Positions 16,673 to 25,620 of a stretch of DNA of 64,000 nucleotides are shown piece after piece. This DNA is from an uncultured Bacteroidales bacterium (GTDB lineage: Bacteria > Bacteroidota > Bacteroidia > Bacteroidales > Bacteroidaceae), in the NCBI GenBank assembly GCA_937914945.1, contig CALGJF010000041.1, positions 20,095-84,094 of the forward strand, read 5' to 3'. Numbering within the stretch: the stretch's first letter is position 1; the number at the start of each line of letters is the position of its first letter. The notes under the pieces are model-generated. The model saw only the letters and a program-made list of their open reading frames with translations, did not search any database and was not told the origin of the DNA. Both the position numbers and the translations under genes were made by a program.

Positions 16673-17614
16673 TTATCTTTCGGCACGCATTGGATTATTC
16701 AAAAAATCCTCGTATGATAGGCGTATGCCCTCTTCGAGTTCTGTGCTGTAACGCCACCCAAGTTTCTCGGCCTTTGAAACATCGAGCAATTTACGTGGTG
16801 TGCCGTTGGGTTTTGTGGTGTCCCATAGAATTTCGCCTGTGTAGCCCACCACTTGTGCCACAAGCTCGGTGAGAGCCTTTATTGTTATCTCCTTGCCTGT
16901 GCCTGCATTCACAGTTTCGTTACCACTGTAATTTTCCATAAGGAACACGCACAGGTTGGCAAGGTCATCTACATAGAGGAACTCGCGCAATGGCGTGCCA
17001 TCGCCCCAGCAGGTAACAGTGGGTGCATCGGCCTCTTTTGCCTCATGAAAACGGCGTATGAGCGCGGGTAACACATGGCTGTGAGTGGGGTGATAATTGT
17101 CATTGGGGCCATACAGATTGGTAGGCATAACGCTTATATAATCGGTGCCGTATTGGCGATTGAGGTATTCGCAATATTTAAGGCCCGATATCTTTGCAAG
17201 GGCGTATGCCTCGTTGGTGGGCTCCAACTCCGATGTGAGCAGGCAGCTCTCTTTCATGGGTTGCGGTGCCAAGCGGGGATATATGCACGACGAGCCCAAG
17301 AAAAGCAGCTTTTTACAACCATTGCGCCATGCTGCGTTTATCACATTCATCTCGAGCATCATGTTCTCGTACATAAAATCGGCAAGGGCAGTGTGATTGG
17401 CTATTATACCGCCCACCTTGGCTGCTGCAAGGAATACATATTGCGGCTTCTCGGCAGCAAAGAACTGCTCAACCTGTTCCTGACGACAGAGGTCGAGTTC
17501 GGCATGAGTGCGGGTGATTATATTGTTATAGCCCTGGCGTTGCAACTCGCGCACAATGGCAGAACCCACCATTCCGCGGTGCCCGGCCACATATATTTTT
17601 GCCTGTTTCTCCAT
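16673..17614 (-). CDS. fcl: GDP-L-fucose synthase
   Basis: 313 residues. NADP-binding AGHRGMVGSAIVRELQ near the N-terminus, FLGSSCIYP with the catalytic Ser, and the YALAKISGLKYCEYLNRQY active-site Tyr-x-x-x-Lys. FEEGIRLSYEDF-type ending. It epimerises and reduces GDP-4-keto-6-deoxymannose to GDP-L-fucose. It lies 7 bp downstream of gmd, so the two-step pathway from GDP-mannose is complete here. The product feeds surface polysaccharide and glycoprotein fucosylation. Confidence 0.95.
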   Translation of the reverse strand: MEKQAKIYVAGHRGMVGSAIVRELQRQGYNNIITRTHAELDLCRQEQVEQFFAAEKPQYVFLAAAKVGGIIANHTALADFMYENMMLEMNVINAAWRNGCKKLLFLGSSCIYPRLAPQPMKESCLLTSELEPTNEAYALAKISGLKYCEYLNRQYGTDYISVMPTNLYGPNDNYHPTHSHVLPALIRRFHEAKEADAPTVTCWGDGTPLREFLYVDDLANLCVFLMENYSGNETVNAGTGKEITIKALTELVAQVVGYTGEILWDTTKPNGTPRKLLDVSKAEKLGWRYSTELEEGIRLSYEDFLNNPMRAER

Positions 17615-17621
17615 TTATCGA

Positions 17622-18710
17622 CTATTTTACGATACCACGTTCAAGATACTCGGCAAGGTTGGTGCGTATGTGCTCCTCGGCACGCTCCACTGCCACTTTT
17701 GCCATGTCGGCATCTACCATAATCTTTACCAACTGCTCGAATGTGGTCTTTTGCGGGTCCCAACCGAGCTTTGTACGCGCCTTTGATGGGTCGCCCCAAA
17801 GGTTCACCACATCGGTGGGGCGGAAGAAGTCGGGCGATACCTCTATGAGCACCTTACCCGTGGCCTTGTCTATACCCTTTTCATCGGCACCCTCGCCCAC
17901 AAATTCAAGTTCTATACCAACATGCTTGAAGGCATAGTAACAGAAATCGCGCACAGAGTGCTGCACACCGGTGGCAATCACAAAATCCTCGGGCTCATCA
18001 TTTTGCAACATCAACCACATACACTCCACATAATCTTTGGCATACCCCCAATCGCGCAACGACGACAAGTTGCCCAGATATAGTTTATCTTGCTTGCCTT
18101 GCGCTATGCGGGCTGCTGCAAGGGTTATTTTACGGGTAACGAAGGTTTCGCCACGGCGCTCGCTCTCGTGGTTAAACAGAATACCCGAGCAACAGAACAT
18201 ATCATATGCCTCGCGGTATTCTTTTACAATCCAATGGCCATACAATTTGGCTACGGCATAGGGGCTGTATGGGTGGAAGGGAGTGTTTTCGTTCTGTGGC
18301 ACCTCCTCGACCTTTCCATAAAGCTCCGATGTTGATGCCTGATAGATGCGACAAGTTTGGGCCAAGCCCGAGAGACGCACCGCCTCCAATATGCGCAACA
18401 CACCGGTGGCATCTACATTGGCAGTGAATTCGGGGGCATCAAAACTAACCTGCACATGGCTCTGCGCAGCAAGGTTATATATCTCATCGGGGCGCACTTT
18501 GCCCACTACCTGCAAAAGACTCATGGAGTCGCCCAAATCGGCATAATGAAGGTGGAAATGAGGGTTACCCTCCAAGTGGGCTATACGCTCGCGGAAATCG
18601 ACCGATGAACGGCGTATGGTACCATGAACATCATATCCTTTACTTAAAAGAAACTCCGACAAGAACGAACCGTCTTGCCCTGTAATACCTGTTATGAGAG
18701 CTTTTTTCAT
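17622..18710 (-). CDS. gmd: GDP-mannose 4,6-dehydratase
   Basis: 362 residues. Rossmann motif ITGITGQDGSFLSEFLL, then RRSSVDFRERIAHLEG, the catalytic STSELYGKVEEVPQNE stretch and the SPYAVAKLYGHWIVKEYREAY Tyr-x-x-x-Lys (quoted in part). Long form of the SDR extended family, as expected. It converts GDP-D-mannose to GDP-4-keto-6-deoxy-D-mannose, the first step toward GDP-fucose, and is followed by fcl after 7 bp. A minus-strand TATATTTG box lies 30 bp upstream of the start. Confidence 0.95.
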   Translation of the reverse strand: MKKALITGITGQDGSFLSEFLLSKGYDVHGTIRRSSVDFRERIAHLEGNPHFHLHYADLGDSMSLLQVVGKVRPDEIYNLAAQSHVQVSFDAPEFTANVDATGVLRILEAVRLSGLAQTCRIYQASTSELYGKVEEVPQNENTPFHPYSPYAVAKLYGHWIVKEYREAYDMFCCSGILFNHESERRGETFVTRKITLAAARIAQGKQDKLYLGNLSSLRDWGYAKDYVECMWLMLQNDEPEDFVIATGVQHSVRDFCYYAFKHVGIELEFVGEGADEKGIDKATGKVLIEVSPDFFRPTDVVNLWGDPSKARTKLGWDPQKTTFEQLVKIMVDADMAKVAVERAEEHIRTNLAEYLERGIVK

Positions 18711-19092
18711 AGTTTTATATCGTATTATTGTTTAGAAACACAAATATATCGTTAATAACGCAATTTTAGCCTTAAATCGTATAATATCAGTACAAAAAGA
18801 TTGAATAATCCACATCCAAACCACAACTGACAACAAGGGGCTCATTGCATGGATTAAAAATCGGGGGGATACAGATGTAAACTGTATTTATAGCAACACC
18901 CATCTTATCAACACTGCCGCTATTATTAACAAAAGTAAAAAAACAACCCCGCGGCGCTGCCCTTTTGTGAAATAAAAATAAAAGCCCATATTTATTTCGT
19001 TTTTGGAATCTGTTTCACTTGTTTGTTATATTAAATTTGTAGCACGCATTTATAAACTGCGTGCGAATATAACTATTTTACTTTTTATTCCT
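18711..19092. other. Intergenic region between divergent gmd and vanZ-like genes
   Basis: AT-rich, no gene seen. It contains -7 boxes in both directions: TATATTTG on the minus strand at 18741-18748 for gmd, and TAAATTTG on the plus strand at 19032-19039 for the VanZ-like gene. No clear -33 element, repeat or structured RNA was found. A G-rich patch (GGGGGG) near 18864 has no obvious role. Confidence 0.5.
18741..18748 (-). promoter_or_regulatory. -7 box for gmd-fcl
   Basis: CAAATATA on the plus strand is TATATTTG on the minus, matching TAnnTTTG, about 30 bp before the gmd ATG. No -33 match. Confidence 0.45.
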
Positions 19093-19518
19093 ATGATGAT
19101 TGACAGAATAGATAGGATTTTGAAGAGATACCCCCTATCGATAATAATATTGGCAGTGATTATATACCTATCCTTTTTCAAGCCACCAAGGACTGCGCTG
19201 AGCGAGATTAAGGATATCGACAAGATTGCTCACCTGTTTATGTATGGCGGGTTCTGCGTGATACTGTGGTTCGAGTATTTTCTCACTCATCTGCGCATGA
19301 ACGTGAAAAACATATTTTGGGGTGCCATAATAGGGCCCATTGTGTTCAGCGGAGTGATAGAACTTTTGCAGGAGGTACTTACCCGCTACCGTGGCGGCGA
19401 TTGGATAGATTTTCTCTTTAACTCACTTGGGGTGATTACAGCAGCACTGTTCAGCATATACGTTACCAAGCCGCTGATGATTAAATATAATCTGTGGCAC
19501 AGGAACGGAGTGGAATAG
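19093..19518 (+). CDS. VanZ-like membrane protein
   Basis: 142 residues from the ATG at 19093 (an in-frame ATG follows immediately). The frame extends upstream, but no signal or homology-like sequence is there. VanZ features: DKIAHLFMYGGFCVILW after the first helix, then GVIELLQEVLTRYRGGDWIDFLFNSLGV (quoted in parts), and four membrane helices. The role of VanZ proteins outside teicoplanin resistance is unclear. It converges on the CYTH gene with a 6-bp gap. Confidence 0.8.
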   Translation: MMIDRIDRILKRYPLSIIILAVIIYLSFFKPPRTALSEIKDIDKIAHLFMYGGFCVILWFEYFLTHLRMNVKNIFWGAIIGPIVFSGVIELLQEVLTRYRGGDWIDFLFNSLGVITAALFSIYVTKPLMIKYNLWHRNGVE

Positions 19519-19524
19519 AGCCTT

Positions 19525-20001
19525 TTATTTGCCCCACAATTTGAAGGGGCAACGCGACAAATGGCCGTTATAATATTTAGCCTGACCTGTTACCTCCTCA
19601 CCCAAGAACGAAGGAGACTCGAACTCCTCGGATAGGCAGCTAAGCTCCACCTCGGCCACCACAAGGCCCTCATTGTCGCCATAGAATTCATCGACCTCGA
19701 ATGTGTGAGCGCCACACTTTACAAGATAGCGACACTTGTCTATTATGCCGCCATGGCACAGTTTCATGAGCTCCCATGCCTCGGTGGCGGGAATCTCGCG
19801 TTCCCACTCGTAGCGGCTCAACCCACCGTCGAGCGAGGGACCTTTTATAGTGAGGTACCCTTTGTCGCCACGTACACGCACGCGCACCGAATTACCGCCC
19901 TGACGGCAGATATACCCCTGGGCTATGCGGTCGCAAGCATATGCTTGTTGCTTGTAACTATCGTCTTTTACAAGGAATTTACGCTCTATCTCAACAGCCA
20001 T
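19525..20001 (-). CDS. CYTH-domain protein (inorganic triphosphatase-like)
   Basis: 158 residues from the ATG at 20001; MAVEIERKFLV is the canonical CYTH start with the ExExK motif. Further tunnel residues are seen in RVRVRGDKGYLTIKG, YEWEREI and EVDEFYGDNEGLVVAEVEL. CYTH proteins bind triphosphate in a beta tunnel with divalent metal; bacterial members of this length hydrolyse tripolyphosphate. The start is 4 bp after the prfB stop, so it is the second gene of that transcript. Confidence 0.9.
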   Translation of the reverse strand: MAVEIERKFLVKDDSYKQQAYACDRIAQGYICRQGGNSVRVRVRGDKGYLTIKGPSLDGGLSRYEWEREIPATEAWELMKLCHGGIIDKCRYLVKCGAHTFEVDEFYGDNEGLVVAEVELSCLSEEFESPSFLGEEVTGQAKYYNGHLSRCPFKLWGK

Positions 20002-20005
20002 ACCA

Positions 20006-21121
20006 TTATTCGCCCTCCTCGGCAAACTCCATGAGGTACGATTTTATGAAACCATCTATCTTGCCATCCATGACACCACCCACATCGGAGGTTTGGTAGT
20101 TGGTACGGTGGTCTTTAACGCGGCGGTCGTCGAATACATAGGAGCGTATCTGTGAACCCCACTCTATCTTCTTCTTGCCGGCCTCTATTTTGTCTTTTTC
20201 GCGCTGGCGGCGTTTTAGTTCTTTATCGTAGAGCATTGAACGGAGCAAGGCCAATGCCTTCTCCTTATTCTTGGGCTGGTCGCGCGTCTCGGTATTCTCA
20301 ATGAGGATTTCCTCTTGCTCGCCTGTGTCGGGGTCGGTGAACATATAACGCAAACGAACACCCGACTCCACCTTGTTCACATTCTGACCGCCGGCACCAC
20401 CACTGCGGAAGGTGTCCCACGATATTTTTGCGGTTTCAATAACAACATCTATACTGTCATCTACAAGAGGGGTTACAAACACCGATGCAAAAGAGGTCAT
20501 ACGCTTGCCCTGTGCATTGTAGGGCGACACGCGCACCAAGCGATGAACACCATTCTCTCCTTTGAGATAACCATAAGCAAAGGGACCGTCAATCTGTATT
20601 GTGGCGGTTTTTATGCCAGCCTCATCGCCCTCTTGCAGGTTTATGGTAGATGCCTTGTACTTGTTGGCCTCGGCCCAACGCAGGTACATACGCATGAGCA
20701 TCGAGGCCCAATCCTGGCTCTCGGTGCCACCCGCACCTGAATTTATTTTAAGCACGCAGCTCATGCCGTCGGCCTCGCCACGCAACATATTCTTTAATTC
20801 CAATTCCTCAACGGCAGCAAGAGCGCGTGCATAGGCATCATCGACCTCGGCCTCGGTTACCATCTCGTCGCGGTAGAACTCCATGGCAATCTCCACCTCC
20901 TCGGTACGATTATTAACCTCCTTGTAGCCCTCTATCCACGCCTGCAGGCTCTTTACTTTCTTCATCTGCGCCTCGGCCTCTTTGGCATTGTCCCAAAAAC
21001 CGGGGGCCTGTGTGCGCAACTGCTCCTCCTCAACCTGAATAATCTTCTCGTCGATTGACAAATACTGCTTCAACGCTGCGGTACGCTCTTTGATATCCTT
21101 TAATTGGTCTGCTGTTATCAT
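20006..21121 (-). CDS. prfB: Peptide chain release factor 2
   Basis: 371 residues, full length in a single frame. The GGQ peptidyl-hydrolysis motif is in SGGAGGQNVNKVESG. The stop-codon recognition tripeptide is SPY (RVSPYNAQGKRMTSFAS) where E. coli RF2 has SPF. Unlike E. coli, there is no internal UGA: the codons at the equivalent N-terminal site read TTG TCA, so autoregulation by programmed frameshift is absent. A TATCTTCGC box lies 20 bp upstream. The CYTH gene follows after 4 bp. Confidence 0.96.
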   Translation of the reverse strand: MITADQLKDIKERTAALKQYLSIDEKIIQVEEEQLRTQAPGFWDNAKEAEAQMKKVKSLQAWIEGYKEVNNRTEEVEIAMEFYRDEMVTEAEVDDAYARALAAVEELELKNMLRGEADGMSCVLKINSGAGGTESQDWASMLMRMYLRWAEANKYKASTINLQEGDEAGIKTATIQIDGPFAYGYLKGENGVHRLVRVSPYNAQGKRMTSFASVFVTPLVDDSIDVVIETAKISWDTFRSGGAGGQNVNKVESGVRLRYMFTDPDTGEQEEILIENTETRDQPKNKEKALALLRSMLYDKELKRRQREKDKIEAGKKKIEWGSQIRSYVFDDRRVKDHRTNYQTSDVGGVMDGKIDGFIKSYLMEFAEEGE

Positions 21122-21141
21122 CTGTTATCTTGTTAATTGGC

Positions 21142-21150
21142 GCGAAGATA
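21142..21150 (-). promoter_or_regulatory. TATCTTCGC box upstream of prfB
   Basis: GCGAAGATA on the plus strand reads TATCTTCGC on the minus, 20 bp before the prfB ATG. Confidence 0.5.
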
Positions 21151-21205
21151 CGAAAAACCGATGAAAATAGAAAAAATAAGATACACAAAGCCTGTTTTAA
21201 TATAT

Positions 21206-21246
21206 AGAATAAGGGTAGCCTGTTTTGTTTAGGCTACCCTTATTCT
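21206..21246 (-). terminator. Terminator-like hairpin after alanine dehydrogenase
   Basis: 16-bp perfect arms at 21206-21221 and 21231-21246 with a 9-base loop, 22 bp past the stop. The following T run is weak, so it may also protect the 3' end. Confidence 0.6.
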
Positions 21247-21268
21247 GTATTAAAAGTAAAAATATTTA

Positions 21269-22375
21269 TTAAAGTTCAAGTTCCGTAAACGGGAGGTTCC
21301 AGGTCTCGGCAACCTTTTTATACACCACTTTACCCTCTACCACGTTCAAGCCCTTGCGCAACTCATCGCAATCGGCACAAGCCTTGCGCCACCCTTTATC
21401 GGCAAGCTGCAAAGCATAGGGCAATGTAGAGTTTGTAAGTGCCAAGGTAGATGTATAAGGCACTGCGCCGGGAATATTGGCAACGCAATAGTGAAGTATT
21501 CCATCGACATAATATGTGGGCTCCTCGTGCGAGGTTGCATGCGAGGTTTCAAAGCAACCGCCCTGGTCTATGGCAACATCCACCATCACACTGCCGGGCT
21601 CCATGGTGGCAAGCATATCGCGTGTAACCAATTTGGGAGCCTTTGCACCGGGAATAAGAACCGAACCTATGACAAGGTCGGCTGTTTTTATTTCGTTGCG
21701 TATATTATACTCGGACGACATGAGAGTCTTTACATTGCCGGGCATAACATCGGCAAGGTACGAGAGGCGGGGAACTGATATATCACAAATTGTTACATCG
21801 GCACCCATGCCTGCGGCAGTGCGGGCCGCTGCGGTACCCACCACGCCTGCACCTATGACAAACACCTTGGCAGGCTTCACACCCGGCACGCCACCGAGGA
21901 GCTTTCCTTTGCCTCCACGAGGGCGTTCAAGGAAATAGCAGCCCTCTTGAATGGCCATGCGGCCTGCAACCTCGGACATGGGAACAAGCAACGGCAATGA
22001 ACGGTCTTTGCGCTCAACGGTTTCGTAGGCACAGCAAACCGCGCCACTCTCTATCATTGCTTTTGTGAGGGACTCGCTCGATGCAAAATGGAAATATGTA
22101 AACAGCAACTGCCCTTTGCGCACAAGTTTATATTCACTCTCAATAGGTTCCTTAACCTTTACAATCATTTCGGCAACAGCATAAACCTCCTCTATTGTAG
22201 GCAAAACCTTTGCCCCTGCAGCAATGTAAGCATCGTCGCTGAAACCGCTGTTCACTCCGGCCGTAGCCTGAACATACACCGCGTGGCCGCGTTTTACCAT
22301 CTCTTGCACACCCGCCGGCGTCATTCCCACACGGTTCTCGTTATTCTTAATCTCTTTTGGTACACCTATAATCAT
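21269..22375 (-). CDS. ald: Alanine dehydrogenase
   Basis: 368 residues from the ATG at 22375, which gives the family start MIIGVPKEIKNNENRVGMTP; an upstream ATG would add eight residues without support. Substrate and catalytic motifs VKVKEPIESEY and FTYFHFASS are followed by the NAD-binding VFVIGAGVVGTAAARTA and DVAIDQGGCFETSHATSHEEP (in parts). It catalyses reversible oxidative deamination of L-alanine to pyruvate and ammonia in the cytoplasm. Transcribed alone; a hairpin follows. Confidence 0.95.
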   Translation of the reverse strand: MIIGVPKEIKNNENRVGMTPAGVQEMVKRGHAVYVQATAGVNSGFSDDAYIAAGAKVLPTIEEVYAVAEMIVKVKEPIESEYKLVRKGQLLFTYFHFASSESLTKAMIESGAVCCAYETVERKDRSLPLLVPMSEVAGRMAIQEGCYFLERPRGGKGKLLGGVPGVKPAKVFVIGAGVVGTAAARTAAGMGADVTICDISVPRLSYLADVMPGNVKTLMSSEYNIRNEIKTADLVIGSVLIPGAKAPKLVTRDMLATMEPGSVMVDVAIDQGGCFETSHATSHEEPTYYVDGILHYCVANIPGAVPYTSTLALTNSTLPYALQLADKGWRKACADCDELRKGLNVVEGKVVYKKVAETWNLPFTELEL

Positions 22376-22648
22376 ATTCTTATTAAATTTTAGTTTCACA
22401 TTTGAGCAGACGAAAGTATAAAATATTTGAGGAAAAATAAAAAAAACATCACCAAATTTTACTATTCAATAAAAAATTGACAGAAATTCAACAAGAATAT
22501 TGTTTTTTTGTTCATTTTTTCACAAGAATAGTACACATTCATCATAGTATTGCAAAGGAATAAGAAATATAAATTTCGGATATTTACCTTCTAATTCTGT
22601 AAAGTAAAAAGAAAATACTCTATTTTTGCATGGTAATTACGCAATGAT

Positions 22649-23722
22649 ATGAAATTTGGAGAACAGAACATAAAACAGGCGGTGGAACTGTTGAAGATGC
22701 TCATAAGCACGCCATCGGTGAGCCGCGACGAGAGCGTGGCAGCCGATAAACTGCAGATGTTTATAGAGCGCAGTACACCGGTGATGATTGATATTCATCG
22801 CCACCTTAACAATATATGGTGCATTGCACCCGGCTTTGATGCCAACCGCCCCACACTGCTGCTCGATGCACATATCGACACGGTGAAGCCTGTTGCAGGG
22901 TGGAGCAAGCAACCCCACACGCCCATCGTTGAGGGCGATGTAATATGCGGGCTTGGCAGCAACGACGATGGTGGCTCGTTGGTTACCATGCTCCAACTGT
23001 TCTATCTTATATGCCAGAATCCACAGAAATATAATACCATATTCCTTGCATCGGCCGAGGAGGAGGTGAGTGGCAAGAATGGCATTGAGGCGGTTATTCC
23101 CCTGCTGCCACCCATCGCTTGTGCCATAGTGGGCGAGCCCACTGCCATGCAACCCGCCATTGCCGAAAAGGGGTTGATGGTGCTCGATTGTGTTGCTCAC
23201 GGAGTGTCGGGCCACGCGGCACGCAACGTGGGGGTAAATGCCATATACAAGGCCATACAGGATATCGAGTGGTTCCGCACTCATAAATTCCCCAAGTCAT
23301 CGGCACTTTTGGGCGATGTAAAAATGAGTGTTACACAGATTATGGCCGGCACACAGCACAATGTGATACCCGACGAGTGCAGTTTTGTGGTGGATGTGCG
23401 CAGCAACGAGTGTTACTCCAATAAAGAGCTATTGCAGATTATAAGCGAGAGCGTTGAGTGCGATGTAAAAGCTCGCTCCACAAGGCTCAATTCGTCGTCT
23501 ATAAGCATGGAGCATCCGTTAGTGAAACGTGTCATGGAATTGGGCAGGGAACCATTCGGCTCCCCCACCCTCTCTAATCAGGCGTTGCTCGATATTCCCA
23601 CACTGAAAATGGGACCGGGCGAATCGGCTCGATCGCACACAGCCAACGAGTTCATAAAGATAAGTGAGATACGCGAAGGGTTGAGTATCTTCACACAGAT
23701 GCTCGACGGGCTTAAACTATAA
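22649..23722 (+). CDS. M20-family zinc deacylase, acetyl/succinyl-ornithine or -citrulline type
   Basis: 357 residues. Metal ligands in LLLDAHIDTVKP (His, Asp), GLGSNDDGGSL (Asp), SAEEEVSGKNG (Glu-Glu) and the late RSHTANEF His; dimerisation domain about 175-280 (HGVSGHAARNVGVNAIY). The overall pattern is ArgE/DapE. Bacteroidetes make arginine through N-succinylated or acetylated citrulline, with an M20 enzyme removing the acyl group; this may be that enzyme, but no other arg gene is in the window. A TATTTTTG box lies at 22621-22628. It converges on ybeY. Confidence 0.8.
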   Translation: MKFGEQNIKQAVELLKMLISTPSVSRDESVAADKLQMFIERSTPVMIDIHRHLNNIWCIAPGFDANRPTLLLDAHIDTVKPVAGWSKQPHTPIVEGDVICGLGSNDDGGSLVTMLQLFYLICQNPQKYNTIFLASAEEEVSGKNGIEAVIPLLPPIACAIVGEPTAMQPAIAEKGLMVLDCVAHGVSGHAARNVGVNAIYKAIQDIEWFRTHKFPKSSALLGDVKMSVTQIMAGTQHNVIPDECSFVVDVRSNECYSNKELLQIISESVECDVKARSTRLNSSSISMEHPLVKRVMELGREPFGSPTLSNQALLDIPTLKMGPGESARSHTANEFIKISEIREGLSIFTQMLDGLKL

Positions 23723-23746
23723 CTATATAATTATCACAAATACTAT

Positions 23747-23820
23747 TTGTCATTCCAAACCGAGTGTGAGAAGTCGCTAAAATGATAAAAGATATCTCAC
23801 ATGCGTTCGATATGACATTT
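23747..23820. repeat. Palindromic intergenic repeat, copy A
   Basis: Starts TTGTCATTCCAAACC and ends ATGCGTTCGATATGACATTT, enclosing a GATATCTCACATG core. The most divergent of five related copies (others at 25541, 25707, 34505 and 48528). It lies between the convergent M20 and ybeY genes. Confidence 0.6.
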
Positions 23821-23837
23821 TGAATTATACAAATATG

Positions 23838-24248
23838 TTATAACATTGCGAGTGCCCTATTCTCGCAAGCCTCCATTATTTCGCGCTCCCCGGGACCTTT
23901 ATCGTTTATGCCGCACAGGTGCAGAATACCGTGTATTATCACACGGAAAAGTTCCTGCTCATAGGTTGCACCCACAAGTTCACTATTGCTCTTTACAGTG
24001 TCGAGCGAGATGAAGAGGTCGCCGCTGATGGTATCGCCCTCGCAGTAGTCGAATGTAATGATATCGGTGTAGTAATCGTGTTGCAGATACTCGCGGTTTA
24101 CCTCCAATATTTTTTCATCGTCGCAAAAGATATAGGCTATCTCGCCCACCTTCTTGCCATATGAGGCTGCAACAGCCTTTACCCACGCGCTCACTGCGCG
24201 ACGTTTGATTGCGGGCATCTTAACGCCCTCGGTCTGGTAACTTATCAT
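23838..24248 (-). CDS. ybeY: Endoribonuclease YbeY (16S rRNA maturation)
   Basis: 136 residues, normal length. The metal site IIHGILHLCGIND keeps the first two His of the H3xH5xH motif, but the third position reads Lys (NDKGPGE) instead of His. The DIITFDYCEGDTISGDLFIS segment is typical. YbeY trims the 3' end of 16S rRNA and takes part in ribosome quality control. Starts 11 bp after the nucleoside-gate gene and is probably co-transcribed with it. Confidence 0.93.
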   Translation of the reverse strand: MISYQTEGVKMPAIKRRAVSAWVKAVAASYGKKVGEIAYIFCDDEKILEVNREYLQHDYYTDIITFDYCEGDTISGDLFISLDTVKSNSELVGATYEQELFRVIIHGILHLCGINDKGPGEREIMEACENRALAML

Positions 24249-24259
24249 AGTTCAATACT

Positions 24260-25495
24260 TTAATTCCCAAAGAATATATAACCCACCACAATGGCCGCTA
24301 TTATACCCGCGGCATCGGCCATAAGACCGCAAGCAACAGCGTGGCGTGTCTTTCTTATTCCCACACTGCCAAAATAGACGGCAAGGATATAAAATGTGGT
24401 ATCGGTGGCACCCTGAAAGAGACAGGCAAGGCGGCCTGCAAAAGAGTCGGCACCATAGGTGTTCATTGCATCAATCATCATGCCACGCGCACCACTGCCA
24501 CTCAGTGGTTTCATAATGGCGGTGGGCAAGGCACCCACAAAATCACTACCCACACCCATAGCCTCGGCACACCAAGCAACGGCACCCATTATAACATCCA
24601 TGCCGCCCGAAGCACGGAACACACCCACGGCAACCAATATTGCCACAAGATAGGGGATTATGCGCACAGCGGTGGAGAAACCATCCTTTGCACCCTCTAT
24701 AAAGGCATCATATACATTTATGCGGGCACGCACACCGGCGAGGATGAATATTATTATCACAGAAAATAGTATGATATTGGCAAGCGAGGTGGATACTATC
24801 TCTATCTGCACTTGCGACAACTGCATCATACCCCAAGTGCCCAATGCCACCAAAAGACATATAGAGAGCAGAAACAGCACCATTGTGCGGTTAAATAGGT
24901 TTATTCGCTGATATATGCTTGTAATAATGAGCCCCACCACGGTGGAAACGGTGGTTGTTATGAGTATGGGGATAAATACATCGGTGGGGTTGGCGGCACC
25001 AAGCTGTGCGCGGTATAGAAGCACCGACACGGGTATGAGCGTGAGGCCCGAGGTATTGAGCACCAAGAACATTATCATGGGGTTGCTGGCAACATCCTTC
25101 TGCGGGTTAATCTCCTGGAGTTCTTGCATGGCTTTAAGGCCCATAGGGGTGGCCGCATTATCGAGCCCCAGCAAATTGGCCGAAAAATTCATGAACATGG
25201 TGCCCATGGCAGGGTGCCCTTTTGGGATATCTGGGAATATTCGGCACAGAACAGGGCTTAACAGGCGGGCAAGAGCCGCCACAAGACCACCACGCTCTCC
25301 TATCTTCATTATACCCATCCACAACGAAAGAACACCGGTGAGGCCTATGGAAATTTCAAATGCCGTGCGTGCAGTGTCGAATGTAGAGGTCATTATTGCG
25401 GGAAAAACCTCAACATCGCCCATAAAAACCAACTTACACAAAGCTATGGCAAATGCTATGAGAAAAAATGCTACCCAAATATAATTTAGAACCAT
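24260..25495 (-). CDS. Fused SpmA-SpmB-like nucleoside-recognition (Gate) membrane protein
   Basis: 411 residues with about ten membrane helices. Two Gate-domain halves: SANLLGLDNAATPMGLKAM in the first (SpmA-like) and GALPTAIMKPLSGSGARGMM followed by DTTFYILAVYFGSVGIRKTRHA in the second (SpmB-like). In spore formers these are two proteins; Bacteroidetes, which do not sporulate, carry the fused form. Probably a transporter-type protein of unknown substrate. ybeY follows after 11 bp. Upstream is a long region with two repeat copies. Confidence 0.85.
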   Translation of the reverse strand: MVLNYIWVAFFLIAFAIALCKLVFMGDVEVFPAIMTSTFDTARTAFEISIGLTGVLSLWMGIMKIGERGGLVAALARLLSPVLCRIFPDIPKGHPAMGTMFMNFSANLLGLDNAATPMGLKAMQELQEINPQKDVASNPMIMFLVLNTSGLTLIPVSVLLYRAQLGAANPTDVFIPILITTTVSTVVGLIITSIYQRINLFNRTMVLFLLSICLLVALGTWGMMQLSQVQIEIVSTSLANIILFSVIIIFILAGVRARINVYDAFIEGAKDGFSTAVRIIPYLVAILVAVGVFRASGGMDVIMGAVAWCAEAMGVGSDFVGALPTAIMKPLSGSGARGMMIDAMNTYGADSFAGRLACLFQGATDTTFYILAVYFGSVGIRKTRHAVACGLMADAAGIIAAIVVGYIFFGN

Positions 25496-25540
25496 AATTC
25501 TATTTTATTTATAGGTGATTATATAGAAATTAACACAAGG

Positions 25541-25620
25541 TTGTCATTTCCTCGACCATATGGGAGGAAAAATCTCTTATTAACGCCATTTGGGATTCTT
25601 CACTCCGTTCAGAATGACAA
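25541..25620. repeat. Palindromic intergenic repeat, copy B
   Basis: TTGTCATTTCCTCGACCA at the left and CACTCCGTTCAGAATGACAA at the right, with GGGAGGAAAAATCTC and GGGATTCTTCAC inside. Flanks just outside (ATAGGTGATTATATAG left, CTATATCATTACCTTTAT right) continue the inverted repeat. Confidence 0.75.

Noticed and set aside
16673..18710. Capsule or O-antigen cluster
   Set aside because: Only gmd and fcl are present; neighbours are unrelated. Dispersed GDP-fucose genes are more likely.
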